Shown here in pieces: positions 40,459 to 49,644 of a DNA stretch of 64,000 nucleotides. The notes below the pieces were generated by a model that had not been told where the DNA came from, ran no database searches, and saw nothing but the letters and a program-made list of their open reading frames with translations. Position 1 is the stretch's first letter, and the number at the start of each line of letters is the position of its first letter. The position numbers and the translations under genes are program-made. This DNA is from Streptomyces griseorubiginosus. Lineage in GTDB: Bacteria; Actinomycetota; Actinomycetes; Streptomycetales; Streptomycetaceae. Where the stretch lies: positions 1 through 64,000 of the forward strand of contig NZ_KQ948746.1 in NCBI RefSeq assembly GCF_001514195.1, given 5' to 3'.

Positions 40459-41798
40459 CGCCGTACCTCCCGCCGGAGCCGCCGGATGTTGAACCACATC
40501 ACCGGGATGACGAGCAGCAGCAGGAACACCGAGATGGCGCTCGCGATGCCCGGCTGGTCCTCGGAGAAGCCCTTCAGGTACAGCTCCAGGGCGAGGACGT
40601 TGGCGTCGTCCCGCGAGGAGCCCGGGGCGATGATGTAGACCAGGTCGAAGATCTTCAGGACGTTGATCATCAGGGTCACGACGACGACCGCGAGGACCGG
40701 TGCGAGCAGCGGCACCGTGACCCTGCGGAAGACCTGCCACTCGCTCGCGCCGTCGACCCGGGCCGCCTCCAGGAGTTCCCGGGGGATGCCCGCGAGCCCC
40801 GCGGCGATCAGCACCATCGCGAAACCGGCCCACATCCAGATGTACGACCCGATGATGGACGGGGTCACCAAGGACGGGCCGAGCCAGTCGACCCCGTTGT
40901 AGGCCTCCCTGAAGTTGCTCGCGGGCAGGCGGAGTTGGGCTCCGTTCGCCTTCTCCGAGAAGGAGAACGTGCCGTCGTCGCCCGCCTTCACCGTCTCGAC
41001 GACCTTGCCGTCCTTGACCGCCTCGATCTTCATGCCGGGGTAGCCGAGCTCGCTCGGGTCGACCCCGCCGAGCGTGCCGACGCCCTTGCCGCGGGTGAAG
41101 TCCTGCCAGGTGGTGCCGGTGATCCGGCCCGGGTCCGCCTGGGGTGCCACGGCCTTCTTGGCGTCGCTGGGCATCTGGTCGGGGGCGACGCCCACGAGGG
41201 GCAGCGTGACCGTGCCGCCGGTGTGGACCGTGGCCTTGGTGACGAAGCCGCCGCCCTGTGCCACCAGCGGGGAGTTCCGGCCCGGATGGGCCTTCGGGAA
41301 CGACGAGGACTGCGCGAACGTGTCGTGCACGCCCACCCACACCGCGTTCGCGAACCCCTTGTCCGGGTCCTGGTCGTAGACGAGGCGGAAGATGATGCCC
41401 GCCGCGAGCATCGAGATCGCCATCGGCATGAAGACGAGCAGCTTGAACGCCGTGCCCCAGCGGATCCGTTCGGTCAGCACCGCGAAGATCAGACCGAGCG
41501 CGGTGGAGATCGTCGGCGCGAACACCACCCAGATGACGTTGTTCTTCAGGGCGGTGAGGATGCCGTCGTCGGTGAACAGCGCCTTGTAGTTGTCGAACCC
41601 GGCGAAGCCGTCGCCGGACTGGTTGTAGAAGCTGCGGACGAGCGAGTACCCGATCGGGTAGACCACGAGCGCGCCCAGCAGCACGAGGGCGGGCAGCAGG
41701 AACAGCACTGCCACGGTCCTGCGCGTGCCGGTCACGCTCTTGCGCGACTTGGGAGAGGCAGGGGCCGGTGGGACCCCTGCCTCCGTGGCCGACGTCAT
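40455..41798 (-). CDS. Carbohydrate ABC transporter permease (MalF-like) with large extracellular insertion
   Basis: 447 residues, about 140 more than usual. The first three helices are normal (LFLLPALVLLGALVVYPIGYS at about 33-53). Between helices three and four lies a hydrophilic, Gly/Thr/Val-rich insertion of about 140 residues (about 165-305, from GVHDTFAQSSSFPKAHPGRN to NFREAYNGVDWLG), with TLPLVGV and TVKAGDDGTFSFSEK strands resembling an Ig-like/carboxypeptidase-regulatory-like fold. It returns to a standard EAA loop (GIPRELLEAARVDGASEWQV). The insertion would face outside. Overlaps the MalG-like gene by four bases. Confidence 0.9.
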   Translation of the reverse strand: MTSATEAGVPPAPASPKSRKSVTGTRRTVAVLFLLPALVLLGALVVYPIGYSLVRSFYNQSGDGFAGFDNYKALFTDDGILTALKNNVIWVVFAPTISTALGLIFAVLTERIRWGTAFKLLVFMPMAISMLAAGIIFRLVYDQDPDKGFANAVWVGVHDTFAQSSSFPKAHPGRNSPLVAQGGGFVTKATVHTGGTVTLPLVGVAPDQMPSDAKKAVAPQADPGRITGTTWQDFTRGKGVGTLGGVDPSELGYPGMKIEAVKDGKVVETVKAGDDGTFSFSEKANGAQLRLPASNFREAYNGVDWLGPSLVTPSIIGSYIWMWAGFAMVLIAAGLAGIPRELLEAARVDGASEWQVFRRVTVPLLAPVLAVVVVTLMINVLKIFDLVYIIAPGSSRDDANVLALELYLKGFSEDQPGIASAISVFLLLLVIPVMWFNIRRLRREVRR

Positions 41799-41802
41799 CG
41801 CC

Positions 41803-43185
41803 TCAGTTCCCGTAGGCGGCCGCCGCGTCGGCCTCCAGCTTCGCCTGGGTGCCCGCGATGTCCTTCGGGTTGGCCAGGAAGTCCTGGAGCGCCTTCCACT
41901 CGCCCTTGCCGGGCGTGCCGCCGAAGGCCTGCGGGGCCTGGTCGGACATGTCGAAGCGGAAGTCGTCACCGGACTGGATCAGCGCCTTGGCGATCTTCTG
42001 CTGCACCGGGTTCGGGTACGAGGAGATGTCCACGTTCTTGTTCGGCGAGAGGTAGCCGCCGAGCTTGGCCTGGATGGTCGCCGCGTCCGGGGAGGCCAGG
42101 AAGGTCGCCAGGGCCTGCGCGGCCTTGGAGTCCTTCAGGATCACGGCCGCGTCGCCGCCGGAGACCACGGGAGCGGTGTCGCCGGCCTTCGGGAACGGGA
42201 ACACCTTCGCGTCGGTACCGACCTTCGCCTTGGCGGTCTGGATGTTGACCTGCGCGAAGTCGCCCTCGTAGACCATGGCCGCCTTGGGCTGGTCGCCGCC
42301 GGTGAAGACCTGCGTCACCGAGGCCGGGAAGTCGGTCTGGAGCGCGCCCTTCGCACCGCCCGCCACATAGTCCTTCTTGCCCCAGACCTGGCCCAGCGTG
42401 GCCAGCGCGTCCTTCACGGACGGGTCCGTCCACTTGATCTCGTGCTTGGCCAGCTGGTCGTACTTCTCGGGGCCCGCCTGGGAGAGGTAGACGTTCTCGA
42501 ACCAGTCGGTGAGGGTCCAGCCCTCGGCACCGCCGACGGAGAACGGGGTCACGCCCGAGTCGTAGACCGTCTGCGCGGTGGTCAGCAGCTCGGCCCAGGT
42601 CTTCGGCTCGGTGGCGCCCGCGTTCTCGAAGACCTTGGCGTTGTACCAGATCAGGGACTTGTTGGCGGCCTTGTAGTAGACGCCGTACTGGGTGCCGCCG
42701 ACCTTGCCGATGTCCTGCCAGCCCTGCGAGTAGTTCTTCGCGAGCTCCGCCTTGGCCTCCGCGCCCAGCGGTTTGGCCCACTTCTTGTCCACGGCCTGCT
42801 TGATCGCGCCGGGCTGGGGGAGCATCGCCACGTCCGGCGGCTGGCCGCCCGCGATCTTCGAGCCCAGGAAGTTCACGATCGGGTCCTGCGCGGGTACGAA
42901 GGTCACCTTGGCGCCGGTGCGCTTCTCGAACTCCGCGAGGACCTTCTTGAAGTTGGCCTGCTCCTCGCCGCTCCACACGGCGGCGACCTGGAGGCTCTGG
43001 CCGTTCAGCTTGGGGAGGGTGACACCGGTGCCGGTCGCCGTGCCGCCGGTCGGACCGCTGTCACTGCTGCTCTTGTCGTCGTCCCCGCCGCAGGCGCTGA
43101 GCGAGAGGGCGAGGGCCGCCGCGAGCGCGGCGGCCGCGGTCTTCGCGGCCCTGGGCTTTCGGTTTGTGCTGCTCGTGCTGCGCAT
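41803..43185 (-). CDS. Extracellular sugar-binding lipoprotein of ABC transporter
   Basis: 460 residues. A signal peptide ends in the lipobox LSAC, followed by a Gly/Ser/Asp linker. The mature part is a family-1 solute-binding protein (VWSGEEQANFKKVLAEFEKRTG at about 68-89; GGTQYGVYYKAANKSLIWYN; GGDAAVILKDSKAAQ). The sugar cannot be named. There is no ATP-binding gene in the operon; in Streptomyces such importers commonly share the ATPase MsiK. The ATG at 43185 follows an in-frame GTG at 43188, and either may be used. It is first in a three-gene operon, four bases before the MalF-like gene. Confidence 0.92.
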   Translation of the reverse strand: MRSTSSTNRKPRAAKTAAAALAAALALSLSACGGDDDKSSSDSGPTGGTATGTGVTLPKLNGQSLQVAAVWSGEEQANFKKVLAEFEKRTGAKVTFVPAQDPIVNFLGSKIAGGQPPDVAMLPQPGAIKQAVDKKWAKPLGAEAKAELAKNYSQGWQDIGKVGGTQYGVYYKAANKSLIWYNAKVFENAGATEPKTWAELLTTAQTVYDSGVTPFSVGGAEGWTLTDWFENVYLSQAGPEKYDQLAKHEIKWTDPSVKDALATLGQVWGKKDYVAGGAKGALQTDFPASVTQVFTGGDQPKAAMVYEGDFAQVNIQTAKAKVGTDAKVFPFPKAGDTAPVVSGGDAAVILKDSKAAQALATFLASPDAATIQAKLGGYLSPNKNVDISSYPNPVQQKIAKALIQSGDDFRFDMSDQAPQAFGGTPGKGEWKALQDFLANPKDIAGTQAKLEADAAAAYGN

Positions 43186-43360
43186 CACGTCCCCGTTCCT
43201 CGTTCCTCGTCGAACGTAGAGGGTGTCCCGTGCGAACTGGTCTACGCCGGGAGAACGGGGTCGGCAAGGGCGCGTCCGCTGTCAAGCAGGCGATCGTTGC
43301 GGCCTCGTGACCAGTACGGCTGCGTGCGGGCATACGACGCAGAGAGGCAGCTCCGTTCGG

Positions 43361-46300
43361 CTAAAGCAGTGACGGCACCTCTGCTGCTGCGACTTCCCTC
43401 GCTGCCCGTTCCAATGCACTGGCGAGCAGAGCGAGGTCCGTCGGACCGTTGCCCAGTTCCCGGACCGGACGACGGGCCGGGGGGTCGCCCATGCGCTCCC
43501 ACTCCAGGGGCACGACCGTGGGGCGCTGGGTGGCCGTACGCGGGATGCGGCCGGTGACCCGGCCTGCCTGGAAGCCGGTCACCCGGCCGTCGGACCAGGT
43601 CAGACGGCCGCGTCCGGGGGCCGGCTCCTCCGGTCCGGTGGCCGGGGGGTCCAGGGTGACGCGCAGGGTGGCCCGGCGGGCCGGTTCCGACTCCGCCGTA
43701 CGGCCGCCCGGACCGGTCGCAGCCACCAGGTGGACGCCCAGCCGCTCGCCCTCGCGGGCCACCGCCTCCAGCGCGCGTATGACCGACCCTGCGGCGGGCC
43801 GGCCCGGCGAGCCGAGGGGCGGCGACACCAGGGCGTCGAGGTCGTCCACGACCACGACCAGACGGGGGAGCGGGGGCACCGCCTCGGCCTGGCGGCGGGC
43901 CGCGGCGGGGCGCAGCCGGATGGTGGAGCTGGGCGGGGAGTCGAGGTCGGCGGCGGCCGGGTCGGCGGGGGCCTCACCGGGGGCGCCGAGCGCGGCCGTG
44001 GCGCCCCTGGCGGCGGACGGGCCGCGGGTCGCCACCGAGCGCTGGGAGACCATACGGCCGGACAGCTCGCGTCCGGTGTGCCACCCGGCGAAGTCGGAGC
44101 GGCCGAGCAGTTCCGCGCGCCGCTTCAGCTCGGCGCTCAGGGACTGCGCGAACTCCCGCATGCGGACCGGGTCGTTGGCGGTGAGGTGGGTGGTCACGTG
44201 CGGTACGTCGGTGCACACGCGCAGTCCCTCGCCGTGGCCGCCGCCCGCACCCACGCTGTCCCGGCCGTCCATCAGGACGACACCGAGCCGGTCGGGGCGC
44301 TCCGCGGCGGCCAGTGAGGCGACGACGGCCCGCAGCAGTTCCGTACGGCCGCTGCCCGCGGGTCCCTCGATCAGCAGATGCGGGCCCTCGGCCACGAGGT
44401 CGGCACAGACCGGCCCGCGCGGGCCCGCGCCGAGCACGGCCCAGGCACGTCCGCCGAGCGACTCGGGGTCGTCGGCCGCGTCCGCCCAGCGGGTCATCAG
44501 CGACGGCGGGGTGGCCCGGGCCAGCCCCAGCTCGTCCAGCAGCCGCGCCGACTGGGGCAGCGGCGAGGACACGCGCGTGTGCCGTCCGTCGGCGGTCCCG
44601 TCGGTGCGCAGCGGGGCCAGCGCCCGGGCGAACCGTTCGGCCCAGGCGGCGGAGACGGCGTCCACCGCGGCGACCGTGCCGTGGCCCACGGGGGTGGGGG
44701 CCGCGGTGAGGTGGAGGGTGTCGGTGCCGTGGCCTTCGGGGGCCGGGGTCCGGGAGGCGCCGTCGGTGGGCCGGGGCACGGTGTGGGTGGTGTCGGAGCC
44801 GAGCCGGCGGGGTGCCGGGCGGGGGCGGTCGCCCTCCTTCTCGGGTTCGAGGTTCCCGGGCTTCTCGGGCGCGGTGTACGTCTCCTGACCGTCCCGGGCG
44901 CCGGTGGGTGCACCCGCACCCGCACCCGCGCGCGGGGCGGATGACGTGCCCGCCGCGGCCGGGAGCCCCGCCCGCGCCACCCGCATCAGCCGCAGAGCCG
45001 TCGCCACGTCCCCGCTGAGCAGGCCCACCGCGCCGCACTCGCGGAACGTCGGGGCCGCCGCACAGGCCGCCTCGTAGGTGTCCGTCACGGGCGAGGCCGG
45101 AGAGGCGGGGGCCGTCTCGGCCAGGCAGACGACATGGATACCGGCCCGCGGGCCCTGCGAGGCCAGCCGGGCCACCGCCTCGCGCAGATCCGCGCCACCG
45201 GGATCGCCGTCCACGACGACCACGGTGTACGGCCCGGGGAAACCGCCGGTCCCGTCGCCCTCGGCGTCGTCACGGGCCCAGGAGGGGCGTCGGGCGGCGC
45301 CCCGGAGGGGGTCCTGGGAGCCGGCGGAGCGGGCCGCCGGGATCATGCCGCGGGGCGGGGCCGGCTCCGCGTCGGCCAGGTGGTCGTCCAGGCGCCGGAG
45401 CAGTTCGTCGGTGCGGGCCGCGGCCTGTTCGCGGTCATGGGCCAGGAGGAGCCGGCAGTCCTGGCCGTGGCCCGGGCGGACATGGGGGAGCCAGCCGAGC
45501 CAGGACCACTCGGTGACGCGCTCCTGCGCGGGCCGGGAACGGTCCGCGCTGATCAGGACGATCTCCAGGGTCTCGGGCGCGTGCAGGGCGGCCAGTTGGG
45601 CCACCACCGCGCGGGCCAGCCCGGCCAGCCGCGCGCGCGGACCGGCGAGACCCAGTGCGCCCACCTCGCGCAGATCCGCGGTGACCGGGACGGCGGGCAG
45701 CAGCCCCGTCCCGTCGGGCGCGGTCCGGTCCGCGGTGCCGAGCCGGACGGTGAGCGCCTCGGGGTGCCCCGGCCCGCGCTCCCACAGCCGGTCACCCGGG
45801 CCCAGCGCCGTCAGCAGCAGGGCGGCGGGGTCCGGCCAGACCTCGGGCAGCTGGGCGGCCACGGCCGGCGCGGCGGCGGGAGCCGGTTCCTCGGCGTACG
45901 GCTCGTCCTGCGCGGTGGTCTCGGGCTCGCCCCGGCCGCCGGCCAGCCGCCGCGCCCACTTGCCGAGCCCGCCACGCCGGCGTCCGCTCTGCGGGACGTC
46001 GGTGCCGCGCAGCGGGGTGCCTTTGCGGCGGCCCGTGCCGGGTTCGGCGGGGTCGGGGGTGTCGGTGGGCTCCTGGTCGGTGCCGGGCGCCGAGGTGGGT
46101 GCGGAAGCGGCGGACGCCTCCGTGAAGGAACCGATCCCGGTCCGGCCGCCGTGGGTGTCCCCGACCGCACCGACGGAACCGGCAGAGCCTGCACCGACGG
46201 GACCAGCAGGGCGAGCACCGACGGAACCGGCAGAGCCGGTGGGACGCGAGGAACCGGTGCCGGGGGCCGCGCCCGCGGGGCCGCACGGGCGCCCACCGGG

Positions 46301-47467
46301 GGCCGTCCCGCTCGTACCCCCGCTCTCGATCCGCGGTGCCCCGCCCTGCCCGGGCACGACGACCGGCGGCTCGACGGGACCGTGGCCCTGCGCCTCCGCG
46401 GTCCCGGGGTTCCCGCCGGACGCGCCCCAGCCGGCCGAGCCGTAGGTGTGGTGGGTCCGGTCGGCGGGCTGCCGGGACGGGCTGGACGGGGTGCCCCCGC
46501 CGCTGTCCCGGCCCTCACGCGCGTGCGGCGCCCTCGTCCCGTCCCCGGCCCCGGAGAGCCCGGCCCCGGAATCCCCAGCCCCAGCGACCCTGGCGCCGGA
46601 GACCCCGGTCCCCGTGACCGCGGCCCCCGCCCCGGCCGCGGAGCCCGCGGCAGCCGCCGACACCCTGCGTCCGCGACGCTCGTTGGGCCGGCCGTACCCG
46701 GCCTCGCCCGCCCCGGGTGCACTCTCGGGCACGGCCCGCCCCAGACCGTTCCCGCCGTCCGCCCCTCCGCGCTCCCCGGTGTCCCCGGGGGCCACCCGCA
46801 CATGGCCTTCCCCGTCCGGTTCCGTCCCCAGACGGCGGCCCCCGCTCGGGGCGAGGCGCAGGACCGACTCGCCGATCCTCAAGAGCGCCCCCGGGGGGAA
46901 ACGGACCGGGCGGGTGCCCACGCGGGTGCCGTCCAGGACGGTGCCGTTGGTGGAGTCGAGGTCGGCCACCGAGACGCGGCCGTCGCCGGCGACGGTGATC
47001 GCGCAGTGGAGACGGGAGACGTCGGGGTCGTCCAGCGGGACGTCGGCGTCGACGGAGCGGCCGATGTGGATCTGGCCGCCGTGCAGGAGGTGGACACCGC
47101 CCGCGTCCGGGCCCGCGACCACATGGAGCTGGGTCGGCGCCTCGTCGAGCTCGGGGTGGGGTTCGGGGGCCGCGGGGGCGCCCAGGGACAGCACGGCGCC
47201 GTCGATCAGCGGCGGCTCGCCGAGGGTGGCGCGCTGGACGTCGAGACGCTCGCCGTCCGCGTACAGCACGACGGTGCCGCCGCCGCGCTCCGACTCGCCC
47301 GCGCGGGAGGCACCCGCCTCACCGGGGACCGCCGAGGCCAGTGCGGCGGCCACCGCGGCCAGGGCGGTGCCGACGGGAGCGGTGACCAGGACGTCGCAGC
47401 TCGCGGCGCGGCCGCGGGCCCGGTCGGGCGGGCCCAGCGGGTCTACGACGGTCAGCCGGATCTGCAT
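43361..47467 (-). CDS. Giant FHA domain-FtsK/SpoIIIE-like protein
   Basis: 1368 residues. The N-terminus (MQIRLTVVDP, about 1-100) may be a ubiquitin-like fold. An FHA phosphothreonine-binding domain covers about 113-205 (HIGRSVDADVPL, SRLHC, DSTNGTVLDG). A disordered, Ala/Gly/Pro/Thr-rich region spans about 206-545. The rest holds FtsK/SpoIIIE-like ATPase repeats as in EssC/EccC. The P-loop is GPAGSGRT at 1035-1042, with Arg1041 in place of the Walker A lysine; VVVVDDLDAL is a plausible Walker B. It is divergent from the PkaA-like kinase, so kinase-dependent FHA binding is likely. MSASEQ at 47503 is an alternative start. Confidence 0.85.
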   Translation of the reverse strand: MQIRLTVVDPLGPPDRARGRAASCDVLVTAPVGTALAAVAAALASAVPGEAGASRAGESERGGGTVVLYADGERLDVQRATLGEPPLIDGAVLSLGAPAAPEPHPELDEAPTQLHVVAGPDAGGVHLLHGGQIHIGRSVDADVPLDDPDVSRLHCAITVAGDGRVSVADLDSTNGTVLDGTRVGTRPVRFPPGALLRIGESVLRLAPSGGRRLGTEPDGEGHVRVAPGDTGERGGADGGNGLGRAVPESAPGAGEAGYGRPNERRGRRVSAAAAGSAAGAGAAVTGTGVSGARVAGAGDSGAGLSGAGDGTRAPHAREGRDSGGGTPSSPSRQPADRTHHTYGSAGWGASGGNPGTAEAQGHGPVEPPVVVPGQGGAPRIESGGTSGTAPGGRPCGPAGAAPGTGSSRPTGSAGSVGARPAGPVGAGSAGSVGAVGDTHGGRTGIGSFTEASAASAPTSAPGTDQEPTDTPDPAEPGTGRRKGTPLRGTDVPQSGRRRGGLGKWARRLAGGRGEPETTAQDEPYAEEPAPAAAPAVAAQLPEVWPDPAALLLTALGPGDRLWERGPGHPEALTVRLGTADRTAPDGTGLLPAVPVTADLREVGALGLAGPRARLAGLARAVVAQLAALHAPETLEIVLISADRSRPAQERVTEWSWLGWLPHVRPGHGQDCRLLLAHDREQAAARTDELLRRLDDHLADAEPAPPRGMIPAARSAGSQDPLRGAARRPSWARDDAEGDGTGGFPGPYTVVVVDGDPGGADLREAVARLASQGPRAGIHVVCLAETAPASPASPVTDTYEAACAAAPTFRECGAVGLLSGDVATALRLMRVARAGLPAAAGTSSAPRAGAGAGAPTGARDGQETYTAPEKPGNLEPEKEGDRPRPAPRRLGSDTTHTVPRPTDGASRTPAPEGHGTDTLHLTAAPTPVGHGTVAAVDAVSAAWAERFARALAPLRTDGTADGRHTRVSSPLPQSARLLDELGLARATPPSLMTRWADAADDPESLGGRAWAVLGAGPRGPVCADLVAEGPHLLIEGPAGSGRTELLRAVVASLAAAERPDRLGVVLMDGRDSVGAGGGHGEGLRVCTDVPHVTTHLTANDPVRMREFAQSLSAELKRRAELLGRSDFAGWHTGRELSGRMVSQRSVATRGPSAARGATAALGAPGEAPADPAAADLDSPPSSTIRLRPAAARRQAEAVPPLPRLVVVVDDLDALVSPPLGSPGRPAAGSVIRALEAVAREGERLGVHLVAATGPGGRTAESEPARRATLRVTLDPPATGPEEPAPGRGRLTWSDGRVTGFQAGRVTGRIPRTATQRPTVVPLEWERMGDPPARRPVRELGNGPTDLALLASALERAAREVAAAEVPSLL

Positions 47468-47808
47468 CGCCGTCAGCGGTCCCTTCTGCTCGGACGCGGA
47501 CATCCCCCACCCCGCACGAGCACCATCGGCCAGTACTGCACGCATCCTCGCACCTGCCACTGACAACACGCCCGCCGCCCGAGGGCAAGTGATCTTGATT
47601 GGTCAGCTCTGCCCCCAAAAGTGCCTGACCAGTGCAGCGCCGACGATCACTTGAGATCGGTCACGTCAACGCCCGGCAACCGGGAGACCCGGACGGAGCG
47701 TCCTTGTTTCGAACGTGCTTGGCATCGCTCACGTAGTGCTTGGACGTGCGGCACTACAGTGGGTCGGAAGTGGGTCGGAACGACAGCAAGCAGCAGGGAG
47801 TGCATGAC
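47468..47808. promoter_or_regulatory. Divergent region between FHA-FtsK and pkaA-like genes
   Basis: 341 bases without a supportable gene. It contains GTGGGTCGGAA as a tandem direct repeat (about 47759-47779) and GGGAG eight bases before the kinase GTG. Both promoters should lie here. Confidence 0.45.
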
Positions 47809-49539
47809 GTGCGGCCGGTGGGCAGCAAGTACTTCCTCGAGGAGCCGCTCGGACGCGGTGCCACGGGGACCGTCTGGCGAGCACGCCAGCGGGAGACCGC
47901 CGGCGCCGAGGCCGCCGTGGCGGGACAGCCGGGAGAGACCGTCGCGATCAAGGTCCTCAAGGAGGAGCTCGCGAGCGACCCGGACATCGTGATGCGGTTC
48001 CTGCGCGAGCGCTCCGTGCTGCTCAGGCTGACCCACCCGAACATCGTGCGGGTGCGCGACCTGGTCGTCGAGGGCGATCTGCTCGCCCTGGTCATGGACC
48101 TCGTCGAGGGCCCCGACCTGCACCGCTACCTGCGCGAGAACGGCCCCTTCAGCCCCGTCGGCGCCGCGCTGCTGACCGCCCAGATCGCCGACGCGCTCGC
48201 CGCGAGCCACGCCGACGGCGTGGTCCACCGCGACCTCAAGCCGGCCAACGTGCTGCTGCGCCAGTACGGCGGCCAGATGCACCCCCTGCTGACCGACTTC
48301 GGCATCGCCCGCCTCGCCGACTCCCCGGGCCTGACCCGGACCCAGGAGTTCGTCGGCACGCCCGCGTACGTCGCCCCCGAGTCCGCCGAGGGCCGCCCGC
48401 AGACCTCCGCGGTCGACATCTACGGCGCCGGCATCCTGCTGTACGAGCTGGTCACCGGACGTCCGCCGTTCGCCGGCGGCTCCGCCCTGGAGGTCCTGCA
48501 CCAGCACCTGAGCGCCGAACCGCGCCGACCTTCCACGGTCCCCGACCCGCTGTGGACCGTCATAGAGCGTTGCCTGAGCAAGAACCCGGACCGCCGCCCC
48601 AGCGCCGAGAACCTCGCGCGCGGGCTCCGGGTCGTCGCCGAGGGCATCGGGGTGCACGCGAACTCCGCGCAGATCGCGGCTGCGGAGAACGTCGGCGCGC
48701 TGCTGCTGCCCGACCCGGACCCGGCGGCCGTCCCGGACACGCCCGGCGCCGCCGACCCGACGCAGGTGCTGCCGCACGGCGCCGGTGCCGTCGACCCGAA
48801 CGCCGCGACCAGCTTCCTGCCGCACACCGGCGCCGGGAACCCGGTCGGCGCCGCCGACCCCACCGCCGTACTCCCGACCAACCGGGGCGGCGCGGCCGAC
48901 CCGACCGCCGTCATGCCGCCGGTGCCGCCCGGGCAGGCGGGGCAGTACGGGCAGCAGGGGCACCGGTCCGGCGGGCCCGAGGAGCCGCACCCCTGGCAGA
49001 ACCAGCTGCGCGCGGCCCGGGACCGCAACGAACAGACCCAGGTCCAGCAGTACCTCGACCCCGACGAGGACCCGCTGCGCCGCCGCCCCCAGCGGCAGGT
49101 CGCCAGGCCGCAGCCGCAGCAGCCGCCGCAACGGCAGCAGCGGCCCCAGCAGGGCCCGCCGCAGGGCGGTTACGGCCAGGGCGGCTACGACCAGGGCGGG
49201 TACGGCCGTCAGCCGCAGCAGCGCCAGCAGTACGCCCCGCAACAGCAGCAGCCGCAGCGCTACGCGCCCCCGCCGCAGCCCGAGCGCCCCGCGCGCGAGC
49301 CCCGGCAGCCGCGGCAGCGCAGCGCCAACCCGATGAAGATCCCCGGTCTGGGCTGCCTCAAGGGCTGTCTGTTCACGATCCTCATCCTGTTCGTGGCGAG
49401 CTGGCTGATCTGGGAGCTGAGCCCGCTCCAGGAGTGGATCGGCACCGGCAAGAGCTACTGGCAGCAGCTCGGCGACATCGTCGACACCGTGAGCAAGTGG
49501 ATCGGAGATCTGGGCGGAAACTCCTCAGGTCAGCAGTAG
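47809..49539 (+). CDS. pkaA: Membrane Ser/Thr protein kinase (PkaA-like)
   Basis: 576 residues. The kinase domain (about 7-270) has the P-loop LGRGATGTVW, the ATP lysine in VAIKVLKEEL, catalytic loop VHRDLKPANVL and DFGIA. A Pro/Gln/Gly-rich linker with QGGYGQGGYDQGGYG repeats follows, then one transmembrane helix near 528-548 (CLFTILILFVASWLIW) and a short outside tail without PASTA repeats. The GTG at 47809 has GGGAG eight bases upstream. The adjacent tandem kinase pair matches S. coelicolor pkaA-pkaB, hence the symbol. Regulatory targets may include the divergent FHA protein. Confidence 0.9.
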   Translation: MRPVGSKYFLEEPLGRGATGTVWRARQRETAGAEAAVAGQPGETVAIKVLKEELASDPDIVMRFLRERSVLLRLTHPNIVRVRDLVVEGDLLALVMDLVEGPDLHRYLRENGPFSPVGAALLTAQIADALAASHADGVVHRDLKPANVLLRQYGGQMHPLLTDFGIARLADSPGLTRTQEFVGTPAYVAPESAEGRPQTSAVDIYGAGILLYELVTGRPPFAGGSALEVLHQHLSAEPRRPSTVPDPLWTVIERCLSKNPDRRPSAENLARGLRVVAEGIGVHANSAQIAAAENVGALLLPDPDPAAVPDTPGAADPTQVLPHGAGAVDPNAATSFLPHTGAGNPVGAADPTAVLPTNRGGAADPTAVMPPVPPGQAGQYGQQGHRSGGPEEPHPWQNQLRAARDRNEQTQVQQYLDPDEDPLRRRPQRQVARPQPQQPPQRQQRPQQGPPQGGYGQGGYDQGGYGRQPQQRQQYAPQQQQPQRYAPPPQPERPAREPRQPRQRSANPMKIPGLGCLKGCLFTILILFVASWLIWELSPLQEWIGTGKSYWQQLGDIVDTVSKWIGDLGGNSSGQQ

Positions 49540-49644
49540 TACTGGGGATTTGTCGACATCCAGCGGGTGATTTCCGTCTCCGCGGTGAAGGTTGGCTCCT
49601 GCGACGCGTAGCTTTAGCGACAACACGCGTCTGTAGGAGCAGTC

